A stretch of 59,728 nucleotides of DNA. Source: a virus. This document shows, piece after piece, positions 17,376 to 25,777 of this stretch. The stretch's first letter is position 1. Each line of letters starts with the position of its first letter. Below the pieces are notes generated by a model, which was given only the letters and a program-made list of their open reading frames with translations, made no database searches and was not told where the DNA came from. Made by a program: the position numbers and the translations under genes. The DNA lies in IMG/VR virus record IMGVR_UViG_3300009104_000024, positions 1-59,728 of that record; one strand, 5' to 3'.

Positions 17376-17795
17376 ATGTATGAGTATGCTTGTAAAGTTG
17401 AAAGAGTTGTCGATGGTGACACTGTGGATGTTGTATTGGACCTTGGGTTTGATATTCTTCATAAGTGTCGTGTTCGTTTATATGGTATTGATACTCCCGA
17501 ATCACGCACTCGTAACTTGGATGAGAAAGCTAGAGGAAAAATGGCTGGAGCTTTCTTAAAAGATGCTATAGATACAGGAAAAAAGGTAGTAATCCAAACT
17601 AAGCTAAAAGATTCTAGAGGTAAATTTGGTAGAGTTTTAGGTAATATAATTGTAGATGGAAAAAATATTAACCAGTCAATGATAGACAACTATCACGCTG
17701 CTGCTTACTTTGGACAAAGTAAAGAAGCAATTGAAGCAGTGCATGATTCAAATAGAACAAGACTTATAGAGTTAGGATTATTTAAACCTGTTTAA
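17376..17795 (+). CDS. Staphylococcal nuclease-like (thermonuclease) protein
   Basis: A 139-residue SNase-fold nuclease that hydrolyses DNA or RNA with calcium. The family residues are visible: VVDGDTVDVVLDLGFD with D15, VRLYGIDTPESR with R34, D39 and E42, and KFGRVLG with R86, equivalent to D21, R35, D40, E43 and R87 of the staphylococcal enzyme. There is no signal peptide, so it acts inside the host or from the virion. It lies between two membrane-protein genes of the lysis region, with a GGATAT ribosome site. Host DNA breakdown is a plausible role. Confidence 0.85.
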   Translation: MYEYACKVERVVDGDTVDVVLDLGFDILHKCRVRLYGIDTPESRTRNLDEKARGKMAGAFLKDAIDTGKKVVIQTKLKDSRGKFGRVLGNIIVDGKNINQSMIDNYHAAAYFGQSKEAIEAVHDSNRTRLIELGLFKPV

Positions 17796-17809
17796 TTTGG
17801 GAAATATAT

Positions 17810-18199
17810 ATGAATGACAGTTCAGGCAGATTTGGTGGAGACATGGATAGAAATGAGGTCGAAATTGATCTCAATAAATTTATGGAATTATTACAAGAAC
17901 AATCCAGATTAAAGGATAGAATAAGAGAGTTAGAAGATGAAGGAACTAAAAACCCTCATCAAAAATGGATATTTTTAGCACAAGCAGTAGATTCATGGAG
18001 AATATTTCCAAGAGCATTTTTAACAGTGTATATCTTCTTGCTTTATTACACTGTCATGTGGTTTATGGAATTGGAAGCACCTAGTTTTGAACAATCAGGT
18101 TTAATCTCTATTGTCGTGGGTGCAGGTGCAGCTTGGTTTGGTCTTTATGCAGGAACTTCAGGTTCATCTAAAAGTTTTAAAGGTGAAAAAGATAAATAA
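17810..18199 (+). CDS. Two-membrane-segment protein, holin candidate
   Basis: A 129-residue protein: coiled-coil N-terminus (15-45), then two transmembrane helices at about 69-88 (AFLTVYIFLLYYTVMWFMEL) and 97-115 (GLISIVVGAGAAWFGLYAG), and a short basic cytoplasmic tail. Topology and length suit a class II-like holin, and a lysozyme gene is further downstream. It ends in a TAATG overlap with the next gene. Other membrane peptides in the cassette (16985, 17162, 21659) are rival candidates. Confidence 0.55.
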   Translation: MNDSSGRFGGDMDRNEVEIDLNKFMELLQEQSRLKDRIRELEDEGTKNPHQKWIFLAQAVDSWRIFPRAFLTVYIFLLYYTVMWFMELEAPSFEQSGLISIVVGAGAAWFGLYAGTSGSSKSFKGEKDK

Positions 18200-19338
18200 T
18201 GAAAAAGGATATTTACAAATTAATTCTTTTTGGATTAGTGTTTTTTAATGTTAATCTTTACGCTGATGCACCAGATCAGACTGGAACAGGATGTGCTAAT
18301 GGTACGCAATATTGTGAAAATAATAATTTAAATACCACAAATACTACGACTACAAATAATACAAACTCGAACACAAACACAAACACAAACACAAACTCGA
18401 ACACAAACACAAACACAAACACAAACACTACGACTGCAACAAATACTAATACTTCGACTTCAACTGCAACTAACTCGAACACAAACGTAAATACTTCGAC
18501 AGCTACGAATACAAATGTAAATACAACAACAGCTAATTCAACAGCTACAACAAGTAATACAAACGCAAACACTAATGTTAATACTTCGACATCAACATCT
18601 GAATCGACAGTAAATTCAACAGTAAATCAAACTGTTAATAACACTAGCACTACTGATAATACAAATACGAATGTAAACACTTCAACATCTACAAGTAACA
18701 ACACAAACGTAAACAAGAACGAAAGTAAGTCTGAATCAAACGTACAAACAAACAACGTAAACGAAAACAACAATAACACTAAATCAGACAATACAAATAG
18801 AAATATAAATGAGTCAAATTCAACTCAAACTATTAACCAAAATATTAAAACCGAAGCACCACCAGCTTCTGCTATCGCACCAAGTATCATGTCTTATTCA
18901 CAAGACCTTTGTACTGTTGGCAGATCAGGAGCATTTCAAGGACAAGTCTTTGGTATATCTGGCGGAAGAACAGTTACAGACGAAAATTGCGAAAGATTAA
19001 AATTAAGTAAATATATCTATGATATGGGTATGAAAGTTGCAGCAGTTTCTGTACTTTGCCAAGATACTAGGGTGTTCCAAGCAATGGAAATGGCAGGCAC
19101 TCCATGTCCTTATATGGGAAAAATAGGTAAAGAAGCTTCCGAAGGTTGGAAAAATAATCCTTCACAAAGACCTGATGCAAAAGAATATAAAGCTAATTGG
19201 ATAAAAAACTGTAAAAAAGGGTTAAACCCCAACGATACAGGATATAACAAAGATGTTGTAAGTGGTGTAAGAAAGGTTTTTACTAAGAAGAAAAAATCCA
19301 CCAAACAGTGTAAAAAAGAATGGAACAATGCCACATAA
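18199..19338 (+). CDS. Exported Asn/Thr-rich low-complexity protein
   Basis: A 379-residue protein. Residues 1-24 look like a signal peptide (KKD start, hydrophobic LILFGLVFFNVNLY, then ADA). Residues about 41-215 are almost entirely Asn, Thr and Ser. The C-terminal domain (about 215-379) contains APPASAIAPSIMSYSQDLCT, KLSKYIYDMGMKVAAVSVLC and six Cys, ending in a Lys-rich tail. The domain recurs in marine phages without known function. The tract is encoded partly by an exact 30-bp tandem duplication (18361-18420). Export with a disordered spacer suggests a periplasmic or surface role. Confidence 0.65.
   Translation: MKKDIYKLILFGLVFFNVNLYADAPDQTGTGCANGTQYCENNNLNTTNTTTTNNTNSNTNTNTNTNSNTNTNTNTNTTTATNTNTSTSTATNSNTNVNTSTATNTNVNTTTANSTATTSNTNANTNVNTSTSTSESTVNSTVNQTVNNTSTTDNTNTNVNTSTSTSNNTNVNKNESKSESNVQTNNVNENNNNTKSDNTNRNINESNSTQTINQNIKTEAPPASAIAPSIMSYSQDLCTVGRSGAFQGQVFGISGGRTVTDENCERLKLSKYIYDMGMKVAAVSVLCQDTRVFQAMEMAGTPCPYMGKIGKEASEGWKNNPSQRPDAKEYKANWIKNCKKGLNPNDTGYNKDVVSGVRKVFTKKKKSTKQCKKEWNNAT
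18361..18420 (+). repeat. Exact 30-bp tandem duplication in the Asn/Thr tract
   Basis: Positions 18361-18390 and 18391-18420 are identical, each ACAAACTCGA followed by ACACAAAC-type hexamers. The surrounding 18340-18440 is built of ACAAAC hexamers, a substrate for slippage that can lengthen or shorten the spacer in frame (hexamer = two codons). Confidence 0.9.
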
Positions 19339-21649
19339 AGATGAATGGCAAACTCTATGTTTTACTGCAAGTTTAGTTTTATCAGCAATCTTTGCATTAG
19401 GTGTTAATCAGCTTAAAGCTGAATATATTTATGAAGCTAATCAACCTTTATACCATTTACAAACGAATGCTAATAATTATGAAGGAGAGTTAGCTTACTC
19501 AATTTCAGATGATGGAGTTTCTCCCGCTATAGATTTATCTTTTAATTTTACTTTCTATGGAGAAACATTTAGTCAAGCTAGAATAGCAACTAATGGTTGT
19601 TTGCATTTTAAAACCACTGGTTCGTATTGTAATGACTACACTCCAGACCCAATAACAGGACAGCATACTTATACACTATATCCATTTTGGACAGACTTAA
19701 TTAGAGATAACAACTCAAGAATAAAGTCTTGGGGTGATTCTTCTAAGATGATATTTGGTTGGTACGATCTTAGAGAATACAACAGAAGCAATACAGATAA
19801 TAGTTTTGAAGTAATACTTTGGGCTAATAATACTTTTGAATACAGATATGGTGGCTTAAACGTAATTAACCACGATGTGTTAATAGGAGAGATTGGTAGC
19901 GGAACGTCAGAAAGCTATACTTATTTATACCATGACGAATGTAGCACAGGCACAACTAATTCTAGTTCTTGCGTAAATACTAATTGGAATAGCACTTCAT
20001 CTAATACATTATTAGAAAATGGTGGTTCTCTATATGGAGTGGGAACAGGTAATGCTATAGATTGCAGTGACCCTTTAAATAATGAATCTTGTTCAGGATA
20101 TGCAGCAGCTTACCTAACTCAACAATGTAACCTTACTCAACTTTATAGCGAATCTTGTCCTAATTATTGGGCAGCCTATGACGACCAACAATGTGATGAA
20201 GACCCACAGTATGCTCCTTTCTGTGCAGGTTACACACAAGAGGCATCAGTGGCTTACTATATAGAAGAAGAATTTGATTATGGTTATCAAGATGATATGC
20301 AGGGTGGAAACTTTAGTTTTGATGATGACTTTGGTTATGGAGAAGATATTTTTTCTTACATAGAAGAATTTGATTTTGAGCCAAACGAAGAAATATTAGT
20401 ATTTGAGTATGAAGAAGTTTTTATTGAGTTCGATTTTCAAGAACCTTTTTCAGAAGATATAGACCCTTTACCAGACTTTAATGTTATAGACGCTATCTAT
20501 GATATTCAAGTATTTGATGAACCTGAGTTTCTATTATCCCATAATGAATTTGAAAGAAATGATGTAATTACTATAAACCCAAGTGAGGAACTTATAGAAG
20601 AATTTATATTACAAGAAACTGTTTTAGTAGAAGATTTTGAACAGATTAATACTTTTATAGAGTTTGAAACCATTGAGGAATTAGAAGAATGGTTTGAAGA
20701 AGAAATTAGAGAAGAAATAGCAGAAGAAACAGAAGAAGCTGAAGAAGAACTTTATGCTGAAGAAGAAGTTTTTGAAGAAGAAGTGGTAGAAGAAATATTT
20801 GAAGAAATAGAGGAACAATTTGAGGAAGAAGAAAGAGTAGCTTTAGAGGAAAGGGAAGAAGAGGTTTTAGAGGAAGATGAGGTTGAATTAGTTGCTGAAG
20901 AGAGAACATCAAGAAGTGGAATAACTTCAACTATGTTAAATGTTGTTGGACAATCTATAAGAACAGCATCTAGCAGCAATACATCTTCTAGTAGTTCTTC
21001 TGGGGGTTATTCAAGTGGAAGTAATAGTGGTGGAAATTCTAGTAGTGTAAACAGTAGTGCTGTTAATTCTTCTGTTACAGGTGGTGGAATAAGTACAAGC
21101 AGTTCACCAAGTATGTCTGACCAAATAGCTTCTGCTAATGTGCAAACAAACACTATTCTTTCTTTAAGCCAAGACACAAGCAGTATGTCAGGGGGAAGCT
21201 CTCAAACAGTTAGTAGTGTTTCTACAGTTATAACGCCTATGCCAACATTTGATAATAACCCACAAGTAGTTATGGCAGATGTTCAGGTTCAGAATATGCA
21301 AGGTGAGATAGATACAGCAGTATCAGGAGTTATGACAGCTAGTGAAGCAGATCAAATAGCTGACGAAATTATTGCCAATAATATAAAAGAACAACAAGAA
21401 CAGGCAGAAAGTGAGCAACAAGAAACAGGACAATACGCAGACGAATCAACATTAATAGCTTATTTAGGTTATGTACCAGCATTTGAAGTATATAAGACTT
21501 ATGAAATACCTAAACAAGAAACTTGGTATCAATCTAGAGATATTTATAATGATATAAATATAAGTGATAATGTTAATGCTTTTTATAGTTTAGCAAGCAA
21601 TAATATAAGTTTAATGAATAATATGATTGGACAACAACCTAATTTATAG
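19328..21649 (+). CDS. Large membrane-anchored acidic protein with NIDO-like head
   Basis: A 773-residue protein. N-terminal hydrophobic segment (about 9-27) acts as signal or anchor. Residues 30-235 resemble a NIDO-like extracellular beta domain (FYGETFSQARIATNGCLHF, YPFWTDL). Residues 245-305 hold Cys-rich repeats of the form C-x-DP-x-C-x-GYAAAY. Residues about 310-545 are extremely acidic with repeated EEE..FEE motifs. A Ser/Gly-rich linker (550-620) leads to a conserved-looking C-terminus (640-773). It overlaps the previous gene by 11 nt. Surface adhesion or envelope interaction is suggested but unproven. Confidence 0.6.
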   Translation: MPHKDEWQTLCFTASLVLSAIFALGVNQLKAEYIYEANQPLYHLQTNANNYEGELAYSISDDGVSPAIDLSFNFTFYGETFSQARIATNGCLHFKTTGSYCNDYTPDPITGQHTYTLYPFWTDLIRDNNSRIKSWGDSSKMIFGWYDLREYNRSNTDNSFEVILWANNTFEYRYGGLNVINHDVLIGEIGSGTSESYTYLYHDECSTGTTNSSSCVNTNWNSTSSNTLLENGGSLYGVGTGNAIDCSDPLNNESCSGYAAAYLTQQCNLTQLYSESCPNYWAAYDDQQCDEDPQYAPFCAGYTQEASVAYYIEEEFDYGYQDDMQGGNFSFDDDFGYGEDIFSYIEEFDFEPNEEILVFEYEEVFIEFDFQEPFSEDIDPLPDFNVIDAIYDIQVFDEPEFLLSHNEFERNDVITINPSEELIEEFILQETVLVEDFEQINTFIEFETIEELEEWFEEEIREEIAEETEEAEEELYAEEEVFEEEVVEEIFEEIEEQFEEEERVALEEREEEVLEEDEVELVAEERTSRSGITSTMLNVVGQSIRTASSSNTSSSSSSGGYSSGSNSGGNSSSVNSSAVNSSVTGGGISTSSSPSMSDQIASANVQTNTILSLSQDTSSMSGGSSQTVSSVSTVITPMPTFDNNPQVVMADVQVQNMQGEIDTAVSGVMTASEADQIADEIIANNIKEQQEQAESEQQETGQYADESTLIAYLGYVPAFEVYKTYEIPKQETWYQSRDIYNDINISDNVNAFYSLASNNISLMNNMIGQQPNL

Positions 21650-21658
21650 GAGAATGAT

Positions 21659-22003
21659 ATGGATTGGTTTCAAAATAAAACAACGCAATTAATAGCTTTA
21701 GTATCGATTGTAGGTACTTTGGCTGGTTTTGGTTACACAGGAGCTACTTACGTTAATCGTTTAGAAAATCTTGAAGCTAAAATAGGTGGTTTAGGTGAGA
21801 CAGAAGATGCTCAACAAGCCATTGAAGAACGCTTTGCCAGTATAGAAACTCAAGTTACATATTTAGAAAAACAAATAAACAGTATAAAAATACCTGACAA
21901 TAGCGATATGCAAGCTTCTGTTGCTTCATTAACTAGCGATGTTGAAAGAATTTGGATTGAATTAGATAAGCTAGAAGATAGTAAAAATCCTTTAGCTAAC
22001 TAA
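21659..22003 (+). CDS. Membrane-anchored coiled-coil protein (114 aa)
   Basis: Transmembrane helix at about 10-31 (LIALVSIVGTLAGFGYTGAT), then a long coiled coil (33-108) with regular Leu/Ile heptads. The ribosome site is TAGGAGAATGAT. The architecture resembles inner-membrane spanins or holin partners. It is close to the true spanin pair at 22234-22924, so it may be a lysis accessory or an anchor for the acidic protein upstream. Confidence 0.6.
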   Translation: MDWFQNKTTQLIALVSIVGTLAGFGYTGATYVNRLENLEAKIGGLGETEDAQQAIEERFASIETQVTYLEKQINSIKIPDNSDMQASVASLTSDVERIWIELDKLEDSKNPLAN

Positions 22004-22234
22004 ATGGCAATAAAATTAAAATTAGTTTTAAACTGGTTTGTAGATTTATTTAAAACCAGATACAAAATAACAGTATCTTTTAATAAAGAATATGGAGATG
22101 CTGATGATAAAATTTATATAACAAAAAAAATTATTACTAAAAAAGAAAAACATTTAAAGTTTAAAGATGAAAATAATAATTTAATTGAATATAGAAGTGC
22201 ATCAGGTCTTAATTATATTATAGAGGATGTGTAA
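22004..22234 (+). CDS. Small conserved phage protein (76 aa)
   Basis: A basic, beta-rich protein whose second half, DKIYITKKIITKKEKHLKFK then ENNNLIEYRSASGLNYIIEDV, matches a short family I remember from marine phages, of unknown function. It begins immediately after the preceding stop and ends in a TAATG overlap with the inner spanin gene, so it is translated with the lysis genes. Confidence 0.6.
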   Translation: MAIKLKLVLNWFVDLFKTRYKITVSFNKEYGDADDKIYITKKIITKKEKHLKFKDENNNLIEYRSASGLNYIIEDV

Positions 22235-22629
22235 TGAATCAAGCATTAGCAGGAATAATAATAGTATTAGGATTTCTAACTTATTATTTATACAATCAAA
22301 ATCAAATACTTACAGCTAATAACATGGCATTAGAAGGTGCTATAGCTACACAAGAAGAAGCCATACAAAGTTTGCAAGATGACTTTGAGTTACAAACCAC
22401 ACAATTAAATGAACTTAATTTAAAAAGTCAGGCTGCTCAAAGAGAGTTAAATAGATATACACAGTTTATACAAAACTACGAGTTAGCAGCTAAAATACTT
22501 GCAGACCCTGTAGAAATGCAAAGGAAAATAAATAATGGAACTAAACACATTATGGAAGACATTGAGAAAATCAGCGTTACAATTGATAGTCTTGATGACG
22601 ATATGCAGTTGCAGTCTTATTCCAACTAA
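22234..22629 (+). CDS. Rz: Inner-membrane spanin (Rz-like)
   Basis: A 131-residue protein with an N-terminal signal-anchor (about 3-20, ALAGIIIVLGFLTYYLY) followed by a continuous coiled coil (25-85) and a helical end. This is the usual i-spanin design: anchored in the inner membrane with a periplasmic helix that contacts the outer-membrane partner. The o-spanin candidate starts inside it at 22535 in another frame, a classic Rz/Rz1 arrangement. Lysozyme follows downstream. Confidence 0.7.
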   Translation: MNQALAGIIIVLGFLTYYLYNQNQILTANNMALEGAIATQEEAIQSLQDDFELQTTQLNELNLKSQAAQRELNRYTQFIQNYELAAKILADPVEMQRKINNGTKHIMEDIEKISVTIDSLDDDMQLQSYSN

Positions 22630-22924
22630 ACAAATAGAAATATCTGCAAAACCTCTAGAGCGTAAAATTGCTCATCCTGTTATGCCAAGAGAAATAGATT
22701 TGCATGAACCTATGTGGATTACTATTACACCTGAGAATGTAGATGAGCAGTTAGCAAAAATAGAAAAACAAGAAGGTGAATTAGTTTTTCTGGCTATGAC
22801 AATACCTGACTATGAGGTAATGGCATATAATATGCAGGAGTTAAAGAGGTATATAACTGAATTAAAAGAAGTTGTTGTTTATTACAAAACAGTAACAACA
22901 CCTAAATCTAAAACAGGGGATTAA
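22535..22924 (+). CDS. Rz1: Outer-membrane spanin (Rz1-like lipoprotein)
   Basis: A 129-residue protein starting 95 nt inside the Rz-like gene in another frame, with AAGGA ten bases before its ATG. The N-terminal signal (LQLIVLMTICSCS) has a lipobox-like site at C26 (I-C-S-C), so it should be a lipoprotein. The rest is helical and moderately proline-containing. It is longer than typical Rz1 (about 60) and extends beyond Rz, an overlapped rather than nested layout. Spanin pairs fuse inner and outer membranes as the last step of Gram-negative lysis. Confidence 0.65.
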   Translation: MELNTLWKTLRKSALQLIVLMTICSCSLIPTKQIEISAKPLERKIAHPVMPREIDLHEPMWITITPENVDEQLAKIEKQEGELVFLAMTIPDYEVMAYNMQELKRYITELKEVVVYYKTVTTPKSKTGD

Positions 22925-22926
22925 AA

Positions 22927-23370
22927 ATGAATATATCAAGAGAAGGAATAGCTTTAATTAAAAAATTTGAAGGCTGTGAGCTACAGGCATATAAATGTCC
23001 AGCTGGTGTATGGACTATAGGTTATGGACACACAAAAGATGTGAAAGAAGGTGACAGAATAAATAAGGATGAAGCTAATCATTTGTTGGAAGAAGAAATG
23101 ATAGAGTATGAGAGCTATGTAAATGACATGGTTGATGTTGAGCTCAATCAAAATCAATTTGATTCGTTGTGTTCGTTTTGCTACAACTTGGGTCCACATA
23201 ACCTCAAATCATCTACACTTTTAAAAGTTTTGAATGACAAGAAATATCACGAAGTTCCTGCACAAATTAAAAGATGGAACAAAGCTGGAGGAAAGGTTTT
23301 AGATGGTTTAGTAAAAAGAAGAGAGGCTGAAGCTCTTTTGTTTGAAGGCAAAGAATGGATTGAGGTTTAA
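22927..23370 (+). CDS. Endolysin, GH24 lysozyme
   Basis: Cleaves peptidoglycan at lysis. GH24 residues are clear: FEGCELQAYKCPAGVWTIGY with E15 (acid), C24 in the position that is Asp or Cys in the family, and T30, then GHT. The conserved QFDSLCSFCYNLGP (about 77-90), RWNKAGG and LVKRREAE follow. At 147 residues it is complete and has no signal peptide or SAR segment, so it needs a holin. It starts 3 nt after the spanin stop. Confidence 0.92.
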   Translation: MNISREGIALIKKFEGCELQAYKCPAGVWTIGYGHTKDVKEGDRINKDEANHLLEEEMIEYESYVNDMVDVELNQNQFDSLCSFCYNLGPHNLKSSTLLKVLNDKKYHEVPAQIKRWNKAGGKVLDGLVKRREAEALLFEGKEWIEV

Positions 23371-23371
23371 T

Positions 23372-25243
23372 ATGCCTTTAGCTAAATATGTTTTTAAACC
23401 AGGAATAAATAAGGAAGGAACTAACTACTCAAATGAAGGTGGTTGGTTTGATGCTGATAAAGTAAGATTCCGTAAAGGCAAACCTGAAAGAATAGGTGGA
23501 TGGACAAAGTTTTCTACAGATGATTTTATAGGAACTTGTAGAAAATTATATCCGTATAAAGCAACAAGTGGTGAAAACTATGTAATTTTAGGAACACACC
23601 AAAAATTATATGTTTTAAATGGTTTTAATTATTACGATATAACACCTATAAGAGCAACAACTTCTGCTGGAGATGTTACTTTTTCTGCGAGTAATGGCAG
23701 TTCAACGATAACTGTAACCGATACAAGTCATGGTGCAGTAACGGGAGATTTTGTTACTTTTAGTGGTGCTGCTACTTTAGGAGGATTGGTTACTGCTACT
23801 GTATTAAATCAAGAATATCAAATAGATTTAGTCACCTCAGCGAATGCTTATACAATAACAGCTAAAGATACTTCTGATGCCACAGTTACAGCGAATGCGA
23901 GTGATTCAGGTAATGGCGGTAGTTCTGTAGTAGGTGCTTACCAAATTAATTCAGGTCTAGACGTTTATGTAAGAAGCACAGGCTGGGGTGTAAATACTTG
24001 GGGAGCAGGTGCATGGGGTGAAGAATCTGATTTATCTTTAACTAATCAATTAAGATTATGGTCTATAGATAATTTTGGTGATGACACTATAGCAGCTCCT
24101 AGAGGGGGTGCTTTGTATTTTTGGGATAAATCAGATGGTTTAACTACAAGAGCAGTTGCTTTATCAGCAGAATCAGGTGCTAGCGATGTGCCAACAATTT
24201 GTTTGCAAGTTATGACATCAGATGTTGATAAGCACGTTATCGCTTTTGGTTCTAACCCTATAGGAAGTTCTGCTATTGATCCTTTATTAGTTAGATTTTC
24301 AGATAGAGAAAGTGCAGTAGATTGGACTCCTACAGCTACTAATCAAGCGGGTGGTGTGCAGTTGTCACAAGGTTCTACAATAATAAGTGCATTAAGAACA
24401 AGACAAGAAATACTTATATGGACAGATGCAGGTATTGTTTCTATGCGTTTTGTTGGAGAGCCTTTTATATTTAGTTTTACAGAAGTAGCTGAAGGTGTAA
24501 GTTTAATATCGCCTAATGCTGCAACAAATGCCAATAATAGAGTGTATTTTATGGATCGCAGTGGTTTTCATGTCTATTCAGGAACATCACAAAGATTGCC
24601 TTGTACTGTGTTAGATTATGTTTTATCTGATTTAAACCAAGACCAGTCTCACAAAGTTTTTGCTGGTTCAAATGAAGGGGTTAATGAGGTTATATGGTTC
24701 TATCCTTCAGGCACTAATACAGAAATAGACAAATATGTTTTGTTTAATTACTTAGAAAATACTTGGTCAATTGGTACAACATCAGATAACTTTGTTAGAA
24801 CTGCATGGAATGAAGCATCTATATATGAGAATCCAATAGCAGCTAGCAAAAATAGCAGCACAGTAAATACAAATTATATATATAACCATGAAGTAGGTCA
24901 TGGAGATGGTAATGATGCTTTTACTGCCTATATAGAATCAAGTGATTTTGATTTAGCTCCTGATGGAGAAAACTTTACTTTTATATCTAAGTTAATACCT
25001 GATATAGAATTTAGAAATCAACAATCAACAAGTGATACTGTTACTTTTACAATAAAAGGCAGAGATTATCCTTTGCAAGATTTGTCTACTTTACAAACTA
25101 TAAATGTAACTCCAGCTTCTACTTTTGAAAATACTAGAGCTAGGAGTAGACAAGCAGCTATGCGTATATCTAATTCATCTAGTGATTATGGTTGGCGATT
25201 AGGTGATTTAAGGTTAGAAATTAGACCAGATGGGAAAAGATAA
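23372..25243 (+). CDS. Tail hub / packaged-DNA stabilisation protein, P22 gp10-like
   Basis: Start chosen at the ATG right after the lysozyme stop; an in-frame ATG 30 nt earlier lies inside the lysozyme gene. A 623-residue beta-rich protein that begins with a conserved PLAKYVFKPGINKEGTNYSN, then GGWFDADKVRFRKGKPERIGGW. Further features are a WGVNTWGAGAWGE Trp-Gly stretch (about 206-218) and LILE-type propeller strands (KHVIAFGSNPIG, IDPLLVRFSDRE). I place it with the P22 gp10-like hub proteins that connect adaptors to the needle or fibres. Confidence 0.65.
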   Translation: MPLAKYVFKPGINKEGTNYSNEGGWFDADKVRFRKGKPERIGGWTKFSTDDFIGTCRKLYPYKATSGENYVILGTHQKLYVLNGFNYYDITPIRATTSAGDVTFSASNGSSTITVTDTSHGAVTGDFVTFSGAATLGGLVTATVLNQEYQIDLVTSANAYTITAKDTSDATVTANASDSGNGGSSVVGAYQINSGLDVYVRSTGWGVNTWGAGAWGEESDLSLTNQLRLWSIDNFGDDTIAAPRGGALYFWDKSDGLTTRAVALSAESGASDVPTICLQVMTSDVDKHVIAFGSNPIGSSAIDPLLVRFSDRESAVDWTPTATNQAGGVQLSQGSTIISALRTRQEILIWTDAGIVSMRFVGEPFIFSFTEVAEGVSLISPNAATNANNRVYFMDRSGFHVYSGTSQRLPCTVLDYVLSDLNQDQSHKVFAGSNEGVNEVIWFYPSGTNTEIDKYVLFNYLENTWSIGTTSDNFVRTAWNEASIYENPIAASKNSSTVNTNYIYNHEVGHGDGNDAFTAYIESSDFDLAPDGENFTFISKLIPDIEFRNQQSTSDTVTFTIKGRDYPLQDLSTLQTINVTPASTFENTRARSRQAAMRISNSSSDYGWRLGDLRLEIRPDGKR

Positions 25244-25446
25244 TGGCTGATATCAAAACGATAGCATTACCAGCAGTAAATTTAGATTATGATGCTAATA
25301 ATGAAGCTGTTACACGCAGAACTATTGAACAAGCGATAGAAGATATAAATGTTAAGATAACAAACATACAAAGGATGCAATCAACAGTTACAAGTAAAGC
25401 TTCTAAACGACATCAATTTTTATTAATGGGGTTAAAACATGGCTGA
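25243..25446 (+). CDS. Small hypothetical tail protein (67 aa)
   Basis: Starts in a TAATG overlap with the hub gene and overlaps the next gene by 8 nt. It is mostly helical with TRRTIEQAIEDINVKITNIQ and a basic end. It is probably a minor tail protein. No recognised motif. Confidence 0.55.
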   Translation: MADIKTIALPAVNLDYDANNEAVTRRTIEQAIEDINVKITNIQRMQSTVTSKASKRHQFLLMGLKHG

Positions 25447-25777
25447 TAGCTTAAAAGTATTAGGTCAATTAGACCCTGCTGCAACAACTGTAACTACGCT
25501 TTATACAGTGCCAGATATGACGCAGACCACAATTAGTTCTATTATGGCAGCAAACAGAACAGGTTCAGCCATAACATTTAGACTAAGTGTTCATGTGGCT
25601 GGAGCAGGTGCAGATGATAAACAGTATTTATACTATGACAAATCAGTTGCAGCTAATGATTCATTGGCTATAGTTATAGGTATAACACTTAATCAAACAG
25701 ATGTATTAAAGGTTTATACAAGTGCGGTTGATATGAGTTTTAATGCCTTTGGTTGCGAAACTAAAGAGGAAAGATAA
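25439..25777 (+). CDS. Small beta-structured virion protein (112 aa)
   Basis: A Thr/Ala-rich beta domain with TLYTVPDMTQTTISSIMAAN and AITFRLSVHVAGAGADDKQY. Proteins of this pattern are found singly in tail modules of many phages and look like a small beta sandwich. It overlaps the preceding gene by 8 nt and abuts the next. The structural role is inferred. Confidence 0.6.
   Translation: MADSLKVLGQLDPAATTVTTLYTVPDMTQTTISSIMAANRTGSAITFRLSVHVAGAGADDKQYLYYDKSVAANDSLAIVIGITLNQTDVLKVYTSAVDMSFNAFGCETKEER

Noticed and set aside
18276-18572. Antisense frame rich in Val and Phe across the Asn/Thr tract
   Set aside because: It is a shadow of the repeat, with no start context or family.
20706-20979. 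Antisense Leu- or Ser-rich frames opposite the Glu tract
   Set aside because: Arise from the complementary GAA/GAG codons; no ribosome site.
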